NCBI GenBank assembly: GCA_028285525.1
Contig: JANQOZ010000026.1
Coordinates: 124,001-188,000 of the forward strand
Direction of reading: 5' to 3'
DNA length: 64,000 nt
Origin: Lysobacterales bacterium
GTDB lineage: Bacteria > Pseudomonadota > Gammaproteobacteria > Xanthomonadales > SZUA-38
Of the stretch, positions 32,014-40,448 are shown piece by piece. Within the stretch, counting starts at the first letter, position 1. Every line of letters begins with the position of its first letter. The notes beneath the pieces are model-generated. The model was not told where the DNA came from. It saw only the letters and a program-made list of their open reading frames with translations, and searched no databases. The position numbers were made by a program, and so were the translations under genes.

Positions 32014-34134
32014 TTAGAACCGAGCGGTGACCGACAGCCGAGCGTGAATCGGGGGCGCAACTGTCGCTTGGTGCGTACTGTGTGAGTTGGGGAAGTAAAG
32101 CTCGTCCGTCAGATTTTCGACGTTCAGCTGTACTCGGGTATTGTTTGAAAGGTCATAAAAAGCTGCCGCATCCACTCGCGTATAGCTTGGCAGAACGGCG
32201 CTGTTGCTGTTGTTGATAAAGCTCTCGTCCTGATAGGTCACGCCGAGACCCAGGCCGAGTCGATCGGTCACCTGAAAGGTGTTCCAGATCGCAAACATAT
32301 GCTCAGGTAACTCACGCGGACGCAGACCGGTAGGACCAGAGCGATCCACCTGCTCGCCGTCCAGGTTGCTGTAGCTTGCCGAGACAAACCAACGCTCGTT
32401 CACCTGTCCCTGGAGCTGAAATTCGAATCCCTCGATCTCGGAGTCGATGACATCGAGCGTTTCCGGATCGTTGTCCGCCACCTGCGGCGAGCTTTGTTCG
32501 ATCTGGAAAACCGCTGCCGTCAGACTTAGCCCTCGGCTCAAGTCCCACTTCAGACCCGCCTCGAGATTGTCGAACGTGTTTGGATCGAGCTGGTTGTTGT
32601 TGCCGTTGATGTTGGCAAACTGCTCTCCGCTGCGCGGCAGGAACGACTCGCTGTAGCTCGCGTATACCGACACGTTTTCCTGAGGCTTGTAAACGAGGCC
32701 GGCACGGGGTGAAACCTCTTCGTCTTTTCGGCTGCGGGTCTCATTCGATACCACGTTGAAGACCTCGATATCGAAACTGTCGAAACGCGCGCCCAGAATC
32801 AGGTCAAACTTGTCTGAGATCTCAATCTCGTCCTGCACATAGAATGAAAAGACGTCGATGTCGACTCGGGTGTCGTCGTTCAGGTCGGTGGTATAGCTGT
32901 TGGTTGTTGCCTGGCCAACGGCGTTAACGCCAACACCGCCGCGCAGATTCAAGGGGCGAGTGATTGAAAAAATCTCGTTGTCGTCCTGCGTTGTGTCCCA
33001 GAATGAGTTGAACCGATCCTGATCGGAGGAAGTGTCGATCAATTCTGCACCCGCGAGGACGGCGTGACTGATGCTACCGGTTGCGAACTCCCCAATCATG
33101 TTTCCAGACAGAATCAGATTCTGACGGTCAGTGGTGTCGAGGTAACCGTCCAGCGTGACGACATCGGGCGTTTCTGCCTGGTTGTAGCTTGAGGCGTAGA
33201 AGTTCTCGTACAGCTTGTCGTAATCGCCATAGAACAGGCTGACGTTGGCCTTCAGCGAATTCGAGAACTCGTGCTGCAGGGCGGCACGAAACACGTTGGC
33301 CTCCATTTCCGTAGTGTTGAGATCCGGATCGCCAAAGACCACTTCTTCAAAGGCTTCGACGGGTCGACCATCCGTTCCGGTTGGAATGCCGCGATCAATG
33401 AAGCGCTCGTGGTTGATGTACTCGTAAGACAGGTCGAGCGTTGTTTCCGGACTGAACTGGAATCTGAAGGTCGGGTTCACGCCGAACCGGTCGCCGTCGT
33501 AAAAGTCGCGATGATTGTCGAGGCCTTCATAGAAGGCATTAATCCGAAACGCCGACCTATCATTTATCGAGATATTGTGGTCAAGCTGCACCATGTACTC
33601 GCCGAAGGAATCGACCCCAACCTGGAAGCCAGTCAGGTCCTGGCCAATCAGGCCCTTTTTGGTGACGCGATTCAAAATGCCGCCGGTACCGCCGCGACCA
33701 AACAGCAACGCGTTGGGCCCGCGAAGAATCTCCACCTGCTCAACGTTGTAGAGCGGCCGATAGTACTGAACATCATCGCGCGCGCCATCGATGAAAAAAT
33801 CCGCCGTCGAGCGAACGCCGCGAAACACAATCGCATCTCGGTGGCCTTCACCCTGCGAGTTGTTGACCCCTGGTGCGTAATTAATGATGTCACCAATACT
33901 GGTGAAGCCCTGCAGGGCGATCTGGTCGGCGGTAATGATCGACAGACTTTGGGGTACATCCAGAACCGGCGTCGGCGTCTTGAGCGCGTTCACCTCGTCC
34001 GAATACAGGTACTTTCCAACGACCACCAGCTCTTCGACTTCTTCAGAATCCGTGTCTTGAGCCAGAGCATTAGGGGCTGTCATGGCGAGCGAAAGCGTCA
34101 CGCCACCTAACAGGCGAGCAGGAAAACTAGGCAT
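32014..34134 (-). CDS. TonB-dependent siderophore receptor
   Basis: From ATG 34134 the protein has ~706 residues with a signal peptide (PSFPARLLGGVTLSLAMTAP, cleaved near ALAQ). The siderophore-receptor plug is clear: PVLDVPQSLSIITADQI, GARDDVQYYRPLYNVEQVE, EILRGPNALLFGRGGTGG and RVTKK. The barrel ends ARLSVTARF with the terminal Phe needed for outer-membrane insertion. The gene probably imports a ferric siderophore (hydroxamate or catecholate cannot be told). A Fur-like box lies about 41-59 bases upstream. An ATG at 34167 would add 11 residues. Downstream are an AraC regulator and a zinc-peptidase lipoprotein in the same direction. Confidence 0.95.
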   Translation of the reverse strand: MPSFPARLLGGVTLSLAMTAPNALAQDTDSEEVEELVVVGKYLYSDEVNALKTPTPVLDVPQSLSIITADQIALQGFTSIGDIINYAPGVNNSQGEGHRDAIVFRGVRSTADFFIDGARDDVQYYRPLYNVEQVEILRGPNALLFGRGGTGGILNRVTKKGLIGQDLTGFQVGVDSFGEYMVQLDHNISINDRSAFRINAFYEGLDNHRDFYDGDRFGVNPTFRFQFSPETTLDLSYEYINHERFIDRGIPTGTDGRPVEAFEEVVFGDPDLNTTEMEANVFRAALQHEFSNSLKANVSLFYGDYDKLYENFYASSYNQAETPDVVTLDGYLDTTDRQNLILSGNMIGEFATGSISHAVLAGAELIDTSSDQDRFNSFWDTTQDDNEIFSITRPLNLRGGVGVNAVGQATTNSYTTDLNDDTRVDIDVFSFYVQDEIEISDKFDLILGARFDSFDIEVFNVVSNETRSRKDEEVSPRAGLVYKPQENVSVYASYSESFLPRSGEQFANINGNNNQLDPNTFDNLEAGLKWDLSRGLSLTAAVFQIEQSSPQVADNDPETLDVIDSEIEGFEFQLQGQVNERWFVSASYSNLDGEQVDRSGPTGLRPRELPEHMFAIWNTFQVTDRLGLGLGVTYQDESFINNSNSAVLPSYTRVDAAAFYDLSNNTRVQLNVENLTDELYFPNSHSTHQATVAPPIHARLSVTARF

Positions 34135-34174
34135 ATTGATGGTCAACTGGGATTGGCAATGAAGCAACGTTATC

Positions 34175-34193
34175 GCAAATGTAAATGATTCGC
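34175..34193 (-). promoter_or_regulatory. Fur-box-like sequence upstream of the siderophore receptor
   Basis: GCAAATGTAAATGATTCGC follows the 6-6-1-6 hexamer layout of Fur sites (GCAAAT, GTAAAT, G, ATTCGC). It matches the classical GATAATGATAATCATTATC at about 12 of 19 positions and is followed by the palindrome GCAATTGC. It lies 41-59 bases upstream of the receptor start. Confidence 0.55.
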
Positions 34194-34357
34194 AATTGCT
34201 GAATTATTTCTTATTCTCCGCGACTCCTAAGTCGTGACGGGGTTGCCAAGACGCAACGTGAATCCGGATGGTTCAACTGCCCTCTGCGCCGTCGCTGAAG
34301 CCACACAGAGGTGGCAAATCCCGTAGACTTTGGCCAGACAAAACGTGGGTGCTTTGG

Positions 34358-35794
34358 ATGCCTTTTCGCCTTCTCTCCTTTTCAATATTGCTGCCGGCAG
34401 TGCTCTGGCTGCAGGCTTGCGCCACCGCCGACCAGCCATCTGCTGCCGTCGACCCCGAACAGCTCACCATTGAGACAGCGCTGATCCCAGTTGTCACCTT
34501 CGAAGGCGAAGGGCCCCAGAGAAGCCCCCTGCTGGAACGGCAGGCTGAGCTGGGTGTGCCGGCGGTCAGCGTCGCCGTGCTGCGCAACGGCGAGCTGGCC
34601 TGGGCGAAGGGCTATGGCGAAGGCGTGACGGTCCGGACCCAGTTTCAGGCGGCGTCGCTGTCCAAGACCATCGCCGCTGCAGGCCTGCTGATGCTGGCGG
34701 AGGAGCTCGGGGTGGGCGTAGACGAAGACCTGGGTCCCACGCTGCCAATCAATCTTGCCGTGCTAAACCCGGAAGGCTATCCCCTCACGCTGCGCAAGCT
34801 GCTGTCTCACACCAACGGCGCCGCCGTGTCCGGCTTTCCGGGCTATCCCGTGGGTAGCGACATTCCAACCACCGCACAGGTTGTCACCGGCGAGGCCCCT
34901 ACCAACACTGCGCCCGTGACCGTCCGCCCCAACCCTCAAGGCGAGCGACGCTATTCGGGCGGCGGCTACACCATGGCCCAGCTTTGGGCCGAAACCGTAA
35001 CCGGTGAGCCTTTCGCCCAGTTGATGGACAGACTGTTGCTTAAGCCCCTGGGCATGGCGGACAGCACCTTTAAACTTGCCACGCCCGCCGAAGCGGAAGA
35101 CCTGGATCGTGTCCGCGCTTTCGATCGAACCGACGTGCCGGTAACCGGAGGTTGGCACCTCTATCCGGAGATGGCGGCAGCGGGTTTGTGGACCACACCC
35201 ACCGACTACCTCAAATTTGTTGCTGCGGTGCTGGCCGGCATCAACGGTCGCGACGAAGGCATTCCGCCGCATATCGCGACACTCATGAGCACCGAGGTGG
35301 CCAGCGAATATGGCCTGGGTATTGGCGTGGCAGACATCAATGGGGACGTCCGCCTTAGCCACAGCGGAGGCAATCGGGGCTATCGCTGCAACTTCATGGC
35401 GTACCCCGCGACCGAAGACGCCGTGCTAACCATGACAAACGCCTCGGCGGGCTGGCCGCTGGTGGGCGACGTTGGGCGTACCGCCAACGCAACCTACGGC
35501 TGGCCAGCAAGCCCGCTGCTGGTGCACAAACGGGTGCCGATCACGGCCGAGGAGCTGGCGGTGTTCGAGGGTGAGTACCATCCCGCCGGCAGAGACGATA
35601 CGGCCTATCTACTGACGGTCTCCGGCAACGAACTGGCGGGCCGGACGCCTGATGGCAGCTATACCTTTACCCTGATCAAAATCGGTCCGACAACCTTCGT
35701 CGATCCGCAGGACGGGGAGGAGGCAGAGCTTGTCCCAACCGGCGACGGCAAGGTACAGATCACGACCCCAAACAATATCTACTTCAAGCGCTGA
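34358..35794 (+). CDS. Serine hydrolase lipoprotein, class C beta-lactamase-like
   Basis: Start chosen at ATG 34358 (PFRLLSFSILLPAVLWLQAC), which gives a lipoprotein signal with lipobox LQAC; the 34268 start would bury it behind 30 residues. The ~478-residue product has SxxK in QAASLSKTIAA, HTNGAAVSG, YSGGGYTMAQL (Tyr-x-Gly) and HSGGNRGYR as the third (H/KxG) motif. These are all motifs of the AmpC/esterase VIII fold. The C-terminal ~80 residues form a beta domain (VFEGEYHPAGRDDTAYLLTV) common in such hydrolases. The substrate may be a D-amino-acid peptide or an ester; antibiotic resistance cannot be inferred. It is divergent from the siderophore receptor. Confidence 0.9.
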   Translation: MPFRLLSFSILLPAVLWLQACATADQPSAAVDPEQLTIETALIPVVTFEGEGPQRSPLLERQAELGVPAVSVAVLRNGELAWAKGYGEGVTVRTQFQAASLSKTIAAAGLLMLAEELGVGVDEDLGPTLPINLAVLNPEGYPLTLRKLLSHTNGAAVSGFPGYPVGSDIPTTAQVVTGEAPTNTAPVTVRPNPQGERRYSGGGYTMAQLWAETVTGEPFAQLMDRLLLKPLGMADSTFKLATPAEAEDLDRVRAFDRTDVPVTGGWHLYPEMAAAGLWTTPTDYLKFVAAVLAGINGRDEGIPPHIATLMSTEVASEYGLGIGVADINGDVRLSHSGGNRGYRCNFMAYPATEDAVLTMTNASAGWPLVGDVGRTANATYGWPASPLLVHKRVPITAEELAVFEGEYHPAGRDDTAYLLTVSGNELAGRTPDGSYTFTLIKIGPTTFVDPQDGEEAELVPTGDGKVQITTPNNIYFKR

Positions 35795-35837
35795 CTCAGC
35801 TGCCTGGTCTTAGCGGCTCGAGTGTTCATGCCGGCAG

Positions 35838-37967
35838 CTACTCAGACGCAAAAAAACCCAGCGCAGCCTCAATCGCGGAATCACGCTCCGCGTCATACTC
35901 AGCGTCGGTGAAAACCGGAACGGCAAGGTCCGGCGGAATGCCGACCGCCTCAAACAACTCACCTTCGGGTGACGCAATCTGACCGATGGTCAACGACACG
36001 GCCCATTGGTTTGGCAGCACCCGCCCAGTCCGAGACAACACACCTGCGGTGGGTGCGCCGATCAGCGTTGCGTGGGGGAGAGACCGAATGGCAAAGGTAA
36101 ACGACTCTGCTGCGCTCCCGGTGATGGGGCCAATCAACAACACCAGATCGCCGTCGAAAGGCGGTCGATCCTCCGGCGAAAGGGTCGTGAGTACAGGTCC
36201 CGACAGACTGCCCTCTTGAGTAAAACGACGTTCCGAGAAAATTGTCCGCGATTGGCCGCGTAGGAATCGCCCAGCCAGCTCGTAGCTCACGTTGGCATTG
36301 CCGCCCCCGTTGCGTCGCATATCGAGCACCAGCTTGTCGACGTTCTCCGACGCGAAGAATTCAAAGACCCGCGTAAGCTCATCGCGCAGAAACGCCACCT
36401 GTTCCACCGTCGAGTCTCCGCCCGCGTCAAGCGACCAGGATCGAACCTCCAGATACCCCACACCGGGGCCAAGAATGCCGTAGTTGATGTCCCCCGCGGC
36501 AGCAATGCGTCGAGGGCCTAGGACATAGCTGCGAATAATGTTGTCCACCTCGACGCCGCTCACCGCCCGCTGAAAATACGCCTGGACCTCAGGTGTGGCG
36601 CCAGACCCGAACCAGCGTGTGGGCGACTGAATACTGGTGTGCAGATCGCGCAGCGGCGCGACCATATCGGAGAAAACGTCAAACAGCTGATCGTCGTTTG
36701 TGGCTGCGGTTACACGAGGTCCGAAGGTGGCTTGCTGCGCCGCCCAGTCAACGCCACGGACGTCAAACGCCGCATAAAGCTCTTCAAACGTTGCAGCAAA
36801 AGCGTCGTAGTTCACGACGGGATCAGCCGTAAACGCCGTTCCGCCTCCCTGGCAAACCGCAGGCAGGGCCGACACCCGTCGCAGCCGAACCGTACTCACC
36901 GAATCCAGCGTGTCCAGCTCCAGGAGCTCACCATCGGTACTCACCCGCAGATCGGTCGTCGTCTCCACCAATTCATCGGTTGGCGCGGACAGCACAGGCA
37001 AACAGGAGTTGGCAGTTACCTGGTATGCCGTTGCGGTCTCGGCCGTCACGTCGGCGGCAAAACCAAACCCGATGGACAACCACTGCCCGACGAATGTTGA
37101 TGCATCGGCCGGAACAAAACGGGTTTCGCGGCAGATCAGGCCGTCGATGCCCGTTAACCGCGTGAGATTGTGGTTTCCCGAAGGACCGAATTCGGGATTT
37201 AGATCGTAGTTTACCCAGCCGGTTTCACAGCCAAGGTTCAGCTCGAGACGACCGACGGGCTGGCGAACCACATCGTCCGGATTGTGGTCTGGACCAAACC
37301 GCCCGCCGGAGGTCGAAAGCAACTCCATCACCAAAGACTCGGCAGCAACATAGGCAATCCCGGTATACCACGCCGGGTTTCCCACCGCGTCGAAGGTAAA
37401 CCAGTTGATAAAAGCGGTTGTGTCATCGAGCACCTGAACGATGAAGCCTTCACCGTTGCGCTCCGGCAAAAACCAGGAGGCCGTCTGATTCAGAGCCGGA
37501 GTAGCTGTTGCACCGGTCGCCACCGAAGTGCAGTCAAAGTCTGCGATTCCGGTCAGGCGTCCCAGCGCCTGAGTTCCGGTCTGCCCGTCCACCTCATAGT
37601 CAGCGCTTCCGGCATTACAGGAACTGAACGACAGGGTGAGCGTGCCGACGGTCCGGAGACTCACCTGATCTGGATCAAATTCCGGCCCAAATCTGCCGCC
37701 AGTTGCTTCCTGCAACTCGGTAATTTCAATCGCCGAGTCGGTGGCCTCCCCAACGCCGATATACCAGCGCTGAGCACCGCTGTCGTCGTAGGTAAACCAA
37801 TAAACCAGTGCCTGGTCTTCCGCAAGCACCTCAACAAGAAACCCCGCACCCTCAAACGCTGGATCGAACCATGCGCCGGTCACTGTGCCGGAAAGGGCTT
37901 CAGCCGTTGGGCTGTTGAGGCCAACCGCAAGCCACAAAAAAAGTGCGGGGATACAACGATTTGACAT
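35838..37967 (-). CDS. Secreted S41 family peptidase with two N-terminal W-F-TYD modules
   Basis: The 709-residue product has a signal peptide (SNRCIPALFLWLAVGLNSPT). Residues ~25-145 and ~155-280 are two copies of a beta module (AWFDPAFEGAGFLVEVLAED...TYDDSGAQRWYIG and SWFLPERNGEGFIVQVLDDT...TFDAVGNPAWYTG), each ending in a Cys pair. Residues ~385-709 are a tail-specific-protease/C-terminal-processing fold: LVLDMRRNGGGNANVSYELA, then LLIGPITGSAAESFTFAIRS with the nucleophilic Ser in GSAAES, then GAPTAGVLSRTGRVLPN. There is no obvious PDZ domain. It probably cleaves C-termini of envelope proteins or peptides. It shares its modules with the serine hydrolase at 7712-9508. Confidence 0.88.
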   Translation of the reverse strand: MSNRCIPALFLWLAVGLNSPTAEALSGTVTGAWFDPAFEGAGFLVEVLAEDQALVYWFTYDDSGAQRWYIGVGEATDSAIEITELQEATGGRFGPEFDPDQVSLRTVGTLTLSFSSCNAGSADYEVDGQTGTQALGRLTGIADFDCTSVATGATATPALNQTASWFLPERNGEGFIVQVLDDTTAFINWFTFDAVGNPAWYTGIAYVAAESLVMELLSTSGGRFGPDHNPDDVVRQPVGRLELNLGCETGWVNYDLNPEFGPSGNHNLTRLTGIDGLICRETRFVPADASTFVGQWLSIGFGFAADVTAETATAYQVTANSCLPVLSAPTDELVETTTDLRVSTDGELLELDTLDSVSTVRLRRVSALPAVCQGGGTAFTADPVVNYDAFAATFEELYAAFDVRGVDWAAQQATFGPRVTAATNDDQLFDVFSDMVAPLRDLHTSIQSPTRWFGSGATPEVQAYFQRAVSGVEVDNIIRSYVLGPRRIAAAGDINYGILGPGVGYLEVRSWSLDAGGDSTVEQVAFLRDELTRVFEFFASENVDKLVLDMRRNGGGNANVSYELAGRFLRGQSRTIFSERRFTQEGSLSGPVLTTLSPEDRPPFDGDLVLLIGPITGSAAESFTFAIRSLPHATLIGAPTAGVLSRTGRVLPNQWAVSLTIGQIASPEGELFEAVGIPPDLAVPVFTDAEYDAERDSAIEAALGFFASE

Positions 37968-38181
37968 GAACTACTCCTACGACAACCCGCGGAGTATAGG
38001 CAGAACGTCAGGTCCCTCGCGTGTACCAAAAGGTCCACGGCGGCAGCATCGGCATAGCGCTCTGCTGATCACTCGGTGGACAAAACACGGCACGCAGGCG
38101 AGCCATCACGTCACGCCGCCGTGGCGCTGATTTCACACGCTGTGTGGAGACTCACCGGTCTTGCCCGTGGGCTGAAGAATC

Positions 38182-38379
38182 ATGCCAAAACGCACCTCAC
38201 CTAAAGACGCTGAACGAGTTGCTGTAGCCAACGATGTTGAAGAAGTCGTAGCCGACAAGCGAGCCGGCTGGCGCGCAAGCCCGGCGAAAGCGCGCCGACG
38301 ACAACGACGCTACAAGAAACGGATCTTGGATGAGTTAGTGCTCATGACCCGCGAGACAGAATTCGGCGAGGACCATTGA
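38182..38379 (+). CDS. Small highly basic hypothetical protein
   Basis: The 65-residue ORF sits in the 374-base gap between the S41 peptidase start and the EamA gene end, on the opposite strand, and overlaps the latter by 38 bases tail to tail. It begins PKRTSPKDAERVAVANDVEE and has a basic middle (SPAKARRRQRRYKKRILDEL), suggesting nucleic-acid or acidic-partner binding. A weak GAAG precedes the ATG. No family is recognised. It may be real because its charge pattern is ordered (acidic helix, then basic helix) rather than random, but it could also be spurious. The rest of the gap (37968-38181) shows nothing further. Confidence 0.42.
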   Translation: MPKRTSPKDAERVAVANDVEEVVADKRAGWRASPAKARRRQRRYKKRILDELVLMTRETEFGEDH

Positions 38380-39382
38380 CTTCCATCCGGTTATTGAGCT
38401 GAGGAGAAGAGGCGAGCAGGCGTGGCGCTTGGTGTTGCACAACCGGGCAATCATTGGAACCGTCCGTTCGCGGTGGCTTTCGCGGATTCAAGAGGCTAAA
38501 GCTGACCACGCCACCGACCACCAGCGTGATACCAAGCAAGTCGCTAGGGGTGATACTTTCGGGCTGGATCGATCCGGGCCAGACCGCCGCTACCAGCCAC
38601 TCACTGGCCAGCGTAAACAGCGGCTGAAGTGCCATGACAGCGCCGGCAGTCATCATGGTCGAGTATCTGAGCCCGATTCCAAAGAGCCCGTAAGCCACAA
38701 GGGTATTTGCGGCGCATAGAGACAAAACGAGCCACCCCGAAGCATCCAGCGACGACAGTGACTCGGGACGTGTCGCCGGCAACATAGCAAGGACGGCAAA
38801 AGCGTAGATAAACAGCAAGACATTACTGGAGGAAAGCTTTGCCCCAAGCTTCTTCTGGAGTAATGCATAAACGGCCCACGACAACGAAGCGGATATGGCC
38901 AGCGCCGCTCCGGCAACCACGCCATCGCGCCCGGTCATGGATGTCAACAAAGACTCAACAAAAAAGAGAGCGAGCCCCGCGGCCAAAATCACCAGACAAG
39001 CCAGCTGAGAGCGGCTCGGGCGTTCAGCGAAAAAAAACAGACCTCCCAGGCATAAGAACAACGGCGTCACCTGGCTGAAGACTTGCGTGGCTGCCGCACT
39101 GGTGTAGTTCAGCGCCAGGGTAAATCCAACGTAGTCGACGATCAGAAACACGGCGGCAGCCACCAGGCACACCCAGTCCCTGGCACTGAGATGAGCAAAC
39201 GCACGAAGCTGACCGCGACCCGCCTGCCAGAGAAGACATACGGCAGCGGCTACGGAAAACCGCCACCAGGTGACCGTGACGCCGTCGACGTCTTGCAGCA
39301 CGTACTGCAGCCCCAGGGGCAAAGCGCCCCAGCACAAGGTAGCCGCCAGGCAAAACAATATCCCTGCAACATCTCGGCGCAT
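38342..39382 (-). CDS. EamA/DMT-family transporter
   Basis: The 346-residue protein has ten hydrophobic helices arranged as two EamA halves (AGILFCLAATLCWGALPLGL in the first, AALAISASLSWAVYALLQKK in the second). Conserved glycines and the TPLFLCLGGLFFFAERPSRS loop are typical of drug/metabolite exporters of the RhaT/YdcZ type. The final ~45 residues are hydrophilic and not conserved (RKPPRTDGSNDCPVVQHQAP). It is divergent from the LysR gene with 111 bases between, so LysR probably controls it. The substrate is unknown; amino acids and metabolites are common for the family. Confidence 0.92.
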   Translation of the reverse strand: MRRDVAGILFCLAATLCWGALPLGLQYVLQDVDGVTVTWWRFSVAAAVCLLWQAGRGQLRAFAHLSARDWVCLVAAAVFLIVDYVGFTLALNYTSAAATQVFSQVTPLFLCLGGLFFFAERPSRSQLACLVILAAGLALFFVESLLTSMTGRDGVVAGAALAISASLSWAVYALLQKKLGAKLSSSNVLLFIYAFAVLAMLPATRPESLSSLDASGWLVLSLCAANTLVAYGLFGIGLRYSTMMTAGAVMALQPLFTLASEWLVAAVWPGSIQPESITPSDLLGITLVVGGVVSFSLLNPRKPPRTDGSNDCPVVQHQAPRLLASSPQLNNRMEVNGPRRILSRGS

Positions 39383-39441
39383 GATCTAGTGACCCTTTTC
39401 CGGTGTTCGGTGAAGAAGACGGGCGAGTATGAGCGCGAGGG

Positions 39442-39459
39442 TCAATTGATGTAAATTGA
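39442..39459. promoter_or_regulatory. LysR-type operator palindrome between the EamA and LysR genes
   Basis: TCAATTGATGTAAATTGA has perfect six-base arms (TCAATT/AATTGA) and fits the T-N11-A form of LysR sites. It lies 35-52 bases upstream of the LysR start and 60-77 upstream of the EamA start. Confidence 0.6.
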
Positions 39460-39493
39460 ATTATGGAAATAGCGAATATGCGTAAGACTCATA

Positions 39494-40414
39494 ATGATTG
39501 ATCTGCGGACTGTTGATCTGAACCTGCTGATTGCACTCAATGTCCTGCTTGAGGAGCAGCACGTCAGCCGCGCCGCCCAGCGCATCAATCTGACGCAGTC
39601 GGCCACCAGCAGGCTGCTTGGACGCGCGCGCGATTTGTTCGATGATTCCCTGCTGGTTCGGTCGGGGTCGGCCATGATGTTGACCGAACGTGCCAGAAGC
39701 CTCCAGCCGCAACTACGGGAGACAATCGAACAGGTTCAGAGTCTCTTCGAGGCGCCAGCATTTGATCCAGCCACCACTGAGCGACGGTTCCGGATTCTTG
39801 GAACCAGCTATGTCGCTCAGACATTTATCCCGGCCGTCGTCCGCCGATTGGCCGATCATGCCCCGGGATGCTCGTTGGCCATCGAGAACATCCTTCCAAC
39901 GCGGAGCTGGTTGCATGAACAAACGCACGTCGACCTCGCGGTTTTTGGAACCGGCATTGAGGTTCCGGAGACCTTCCATGTGCGACGAGTGGGCTCGGAC
40001 AACATGATCTGCGTCATGCGACGAGATCATCCGGCCGCTCGCGGCAAATTCACCTTAAAAAAGTACGTGGCGTTTGATCATTGCCTCCTGTCGATGGGGG
40101 GCGAGTCGTTTACGACGACAATCGATCGCGCCCTGGATGAGCACGGTCTAACGAGACGCGCGGTGCTGAAGTTGCCTCAGGTCATGGCGTGCATGGAGGT
40201 CGCCGGATGCACAGATCTTTTTTTCACGGTGGCATCGAGACTTGCCGAAAATTTCCTGGACCTTTTCGATTTGACGATGCGGCCGCTTCCCGTGGATTTT
40301 CCGGAGCTCATCTACCGTTTGGGTTGGCACCCCATTCACCAGAACAACCCTGCTCATCAATGGCTGAGGCAGGCTTGCGCGGAAGAAATCGCAGGGCTGC
40401 TGGAACGGCGCTGA
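39494..40414 (+). CDS. LysR-family transcriptional regulator
   Basis: The 306-residue protein has an N-terminal winged HTH (LNLLIALNVLLEEQHVSRAA and QRINLTQSATSRLLGRARDL) with the standard LysR spacing and a periplasmic-binding-protein-like effector domain from ~residue 90 (RRFRILGTSYVAQTFIPAVV). It resembles the NodD/LinR-type group (DLRTVDLNLLIALNVLLEE), which is often linked to small-molecule pathways. The divergent EamA exporter and the intervening palindrome point to export control. The inducer is unknown. It is convergent with the secreted M20 hydrolase gene. Confidence 0.93.
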   Translation: MIDLRTVDLNLLIALNVLLEEQHVSRAAQRINLTQSATSRLLGRARDLFDDSLLVRSGSAMMLTERARSLQPQLRETIEQVQSLFEAPAFDPATTERRFRILGTSYVAQTFIPAVVRRLADHAPGCSLAIENILPTRSWLHEQTHVDLAVFGTGIEVPETFHVRRVGSDNMICVMRRDHPAARGKFTLKKYVAFDHCLLSMGGESFTTTIDRALDEHGLTRRAVLKLPQVMACMEVAGCTDLFFTVASRLAENFLDLFDLTMRPLPVDFPELIYRLGWHPIHQNNPAHQWLRQACAEEIAGLLERR

Positions 40415-40448
40415 ATGCCGTTGCGCGAGAGTCGTCAGTTCAGCGCGT

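Noticed and set aside
33271..34110. 279-residue ORF opposite the siderophore receptor
   Set aside because: It is the shadow of a receptor with intact plug and barrel motifs.
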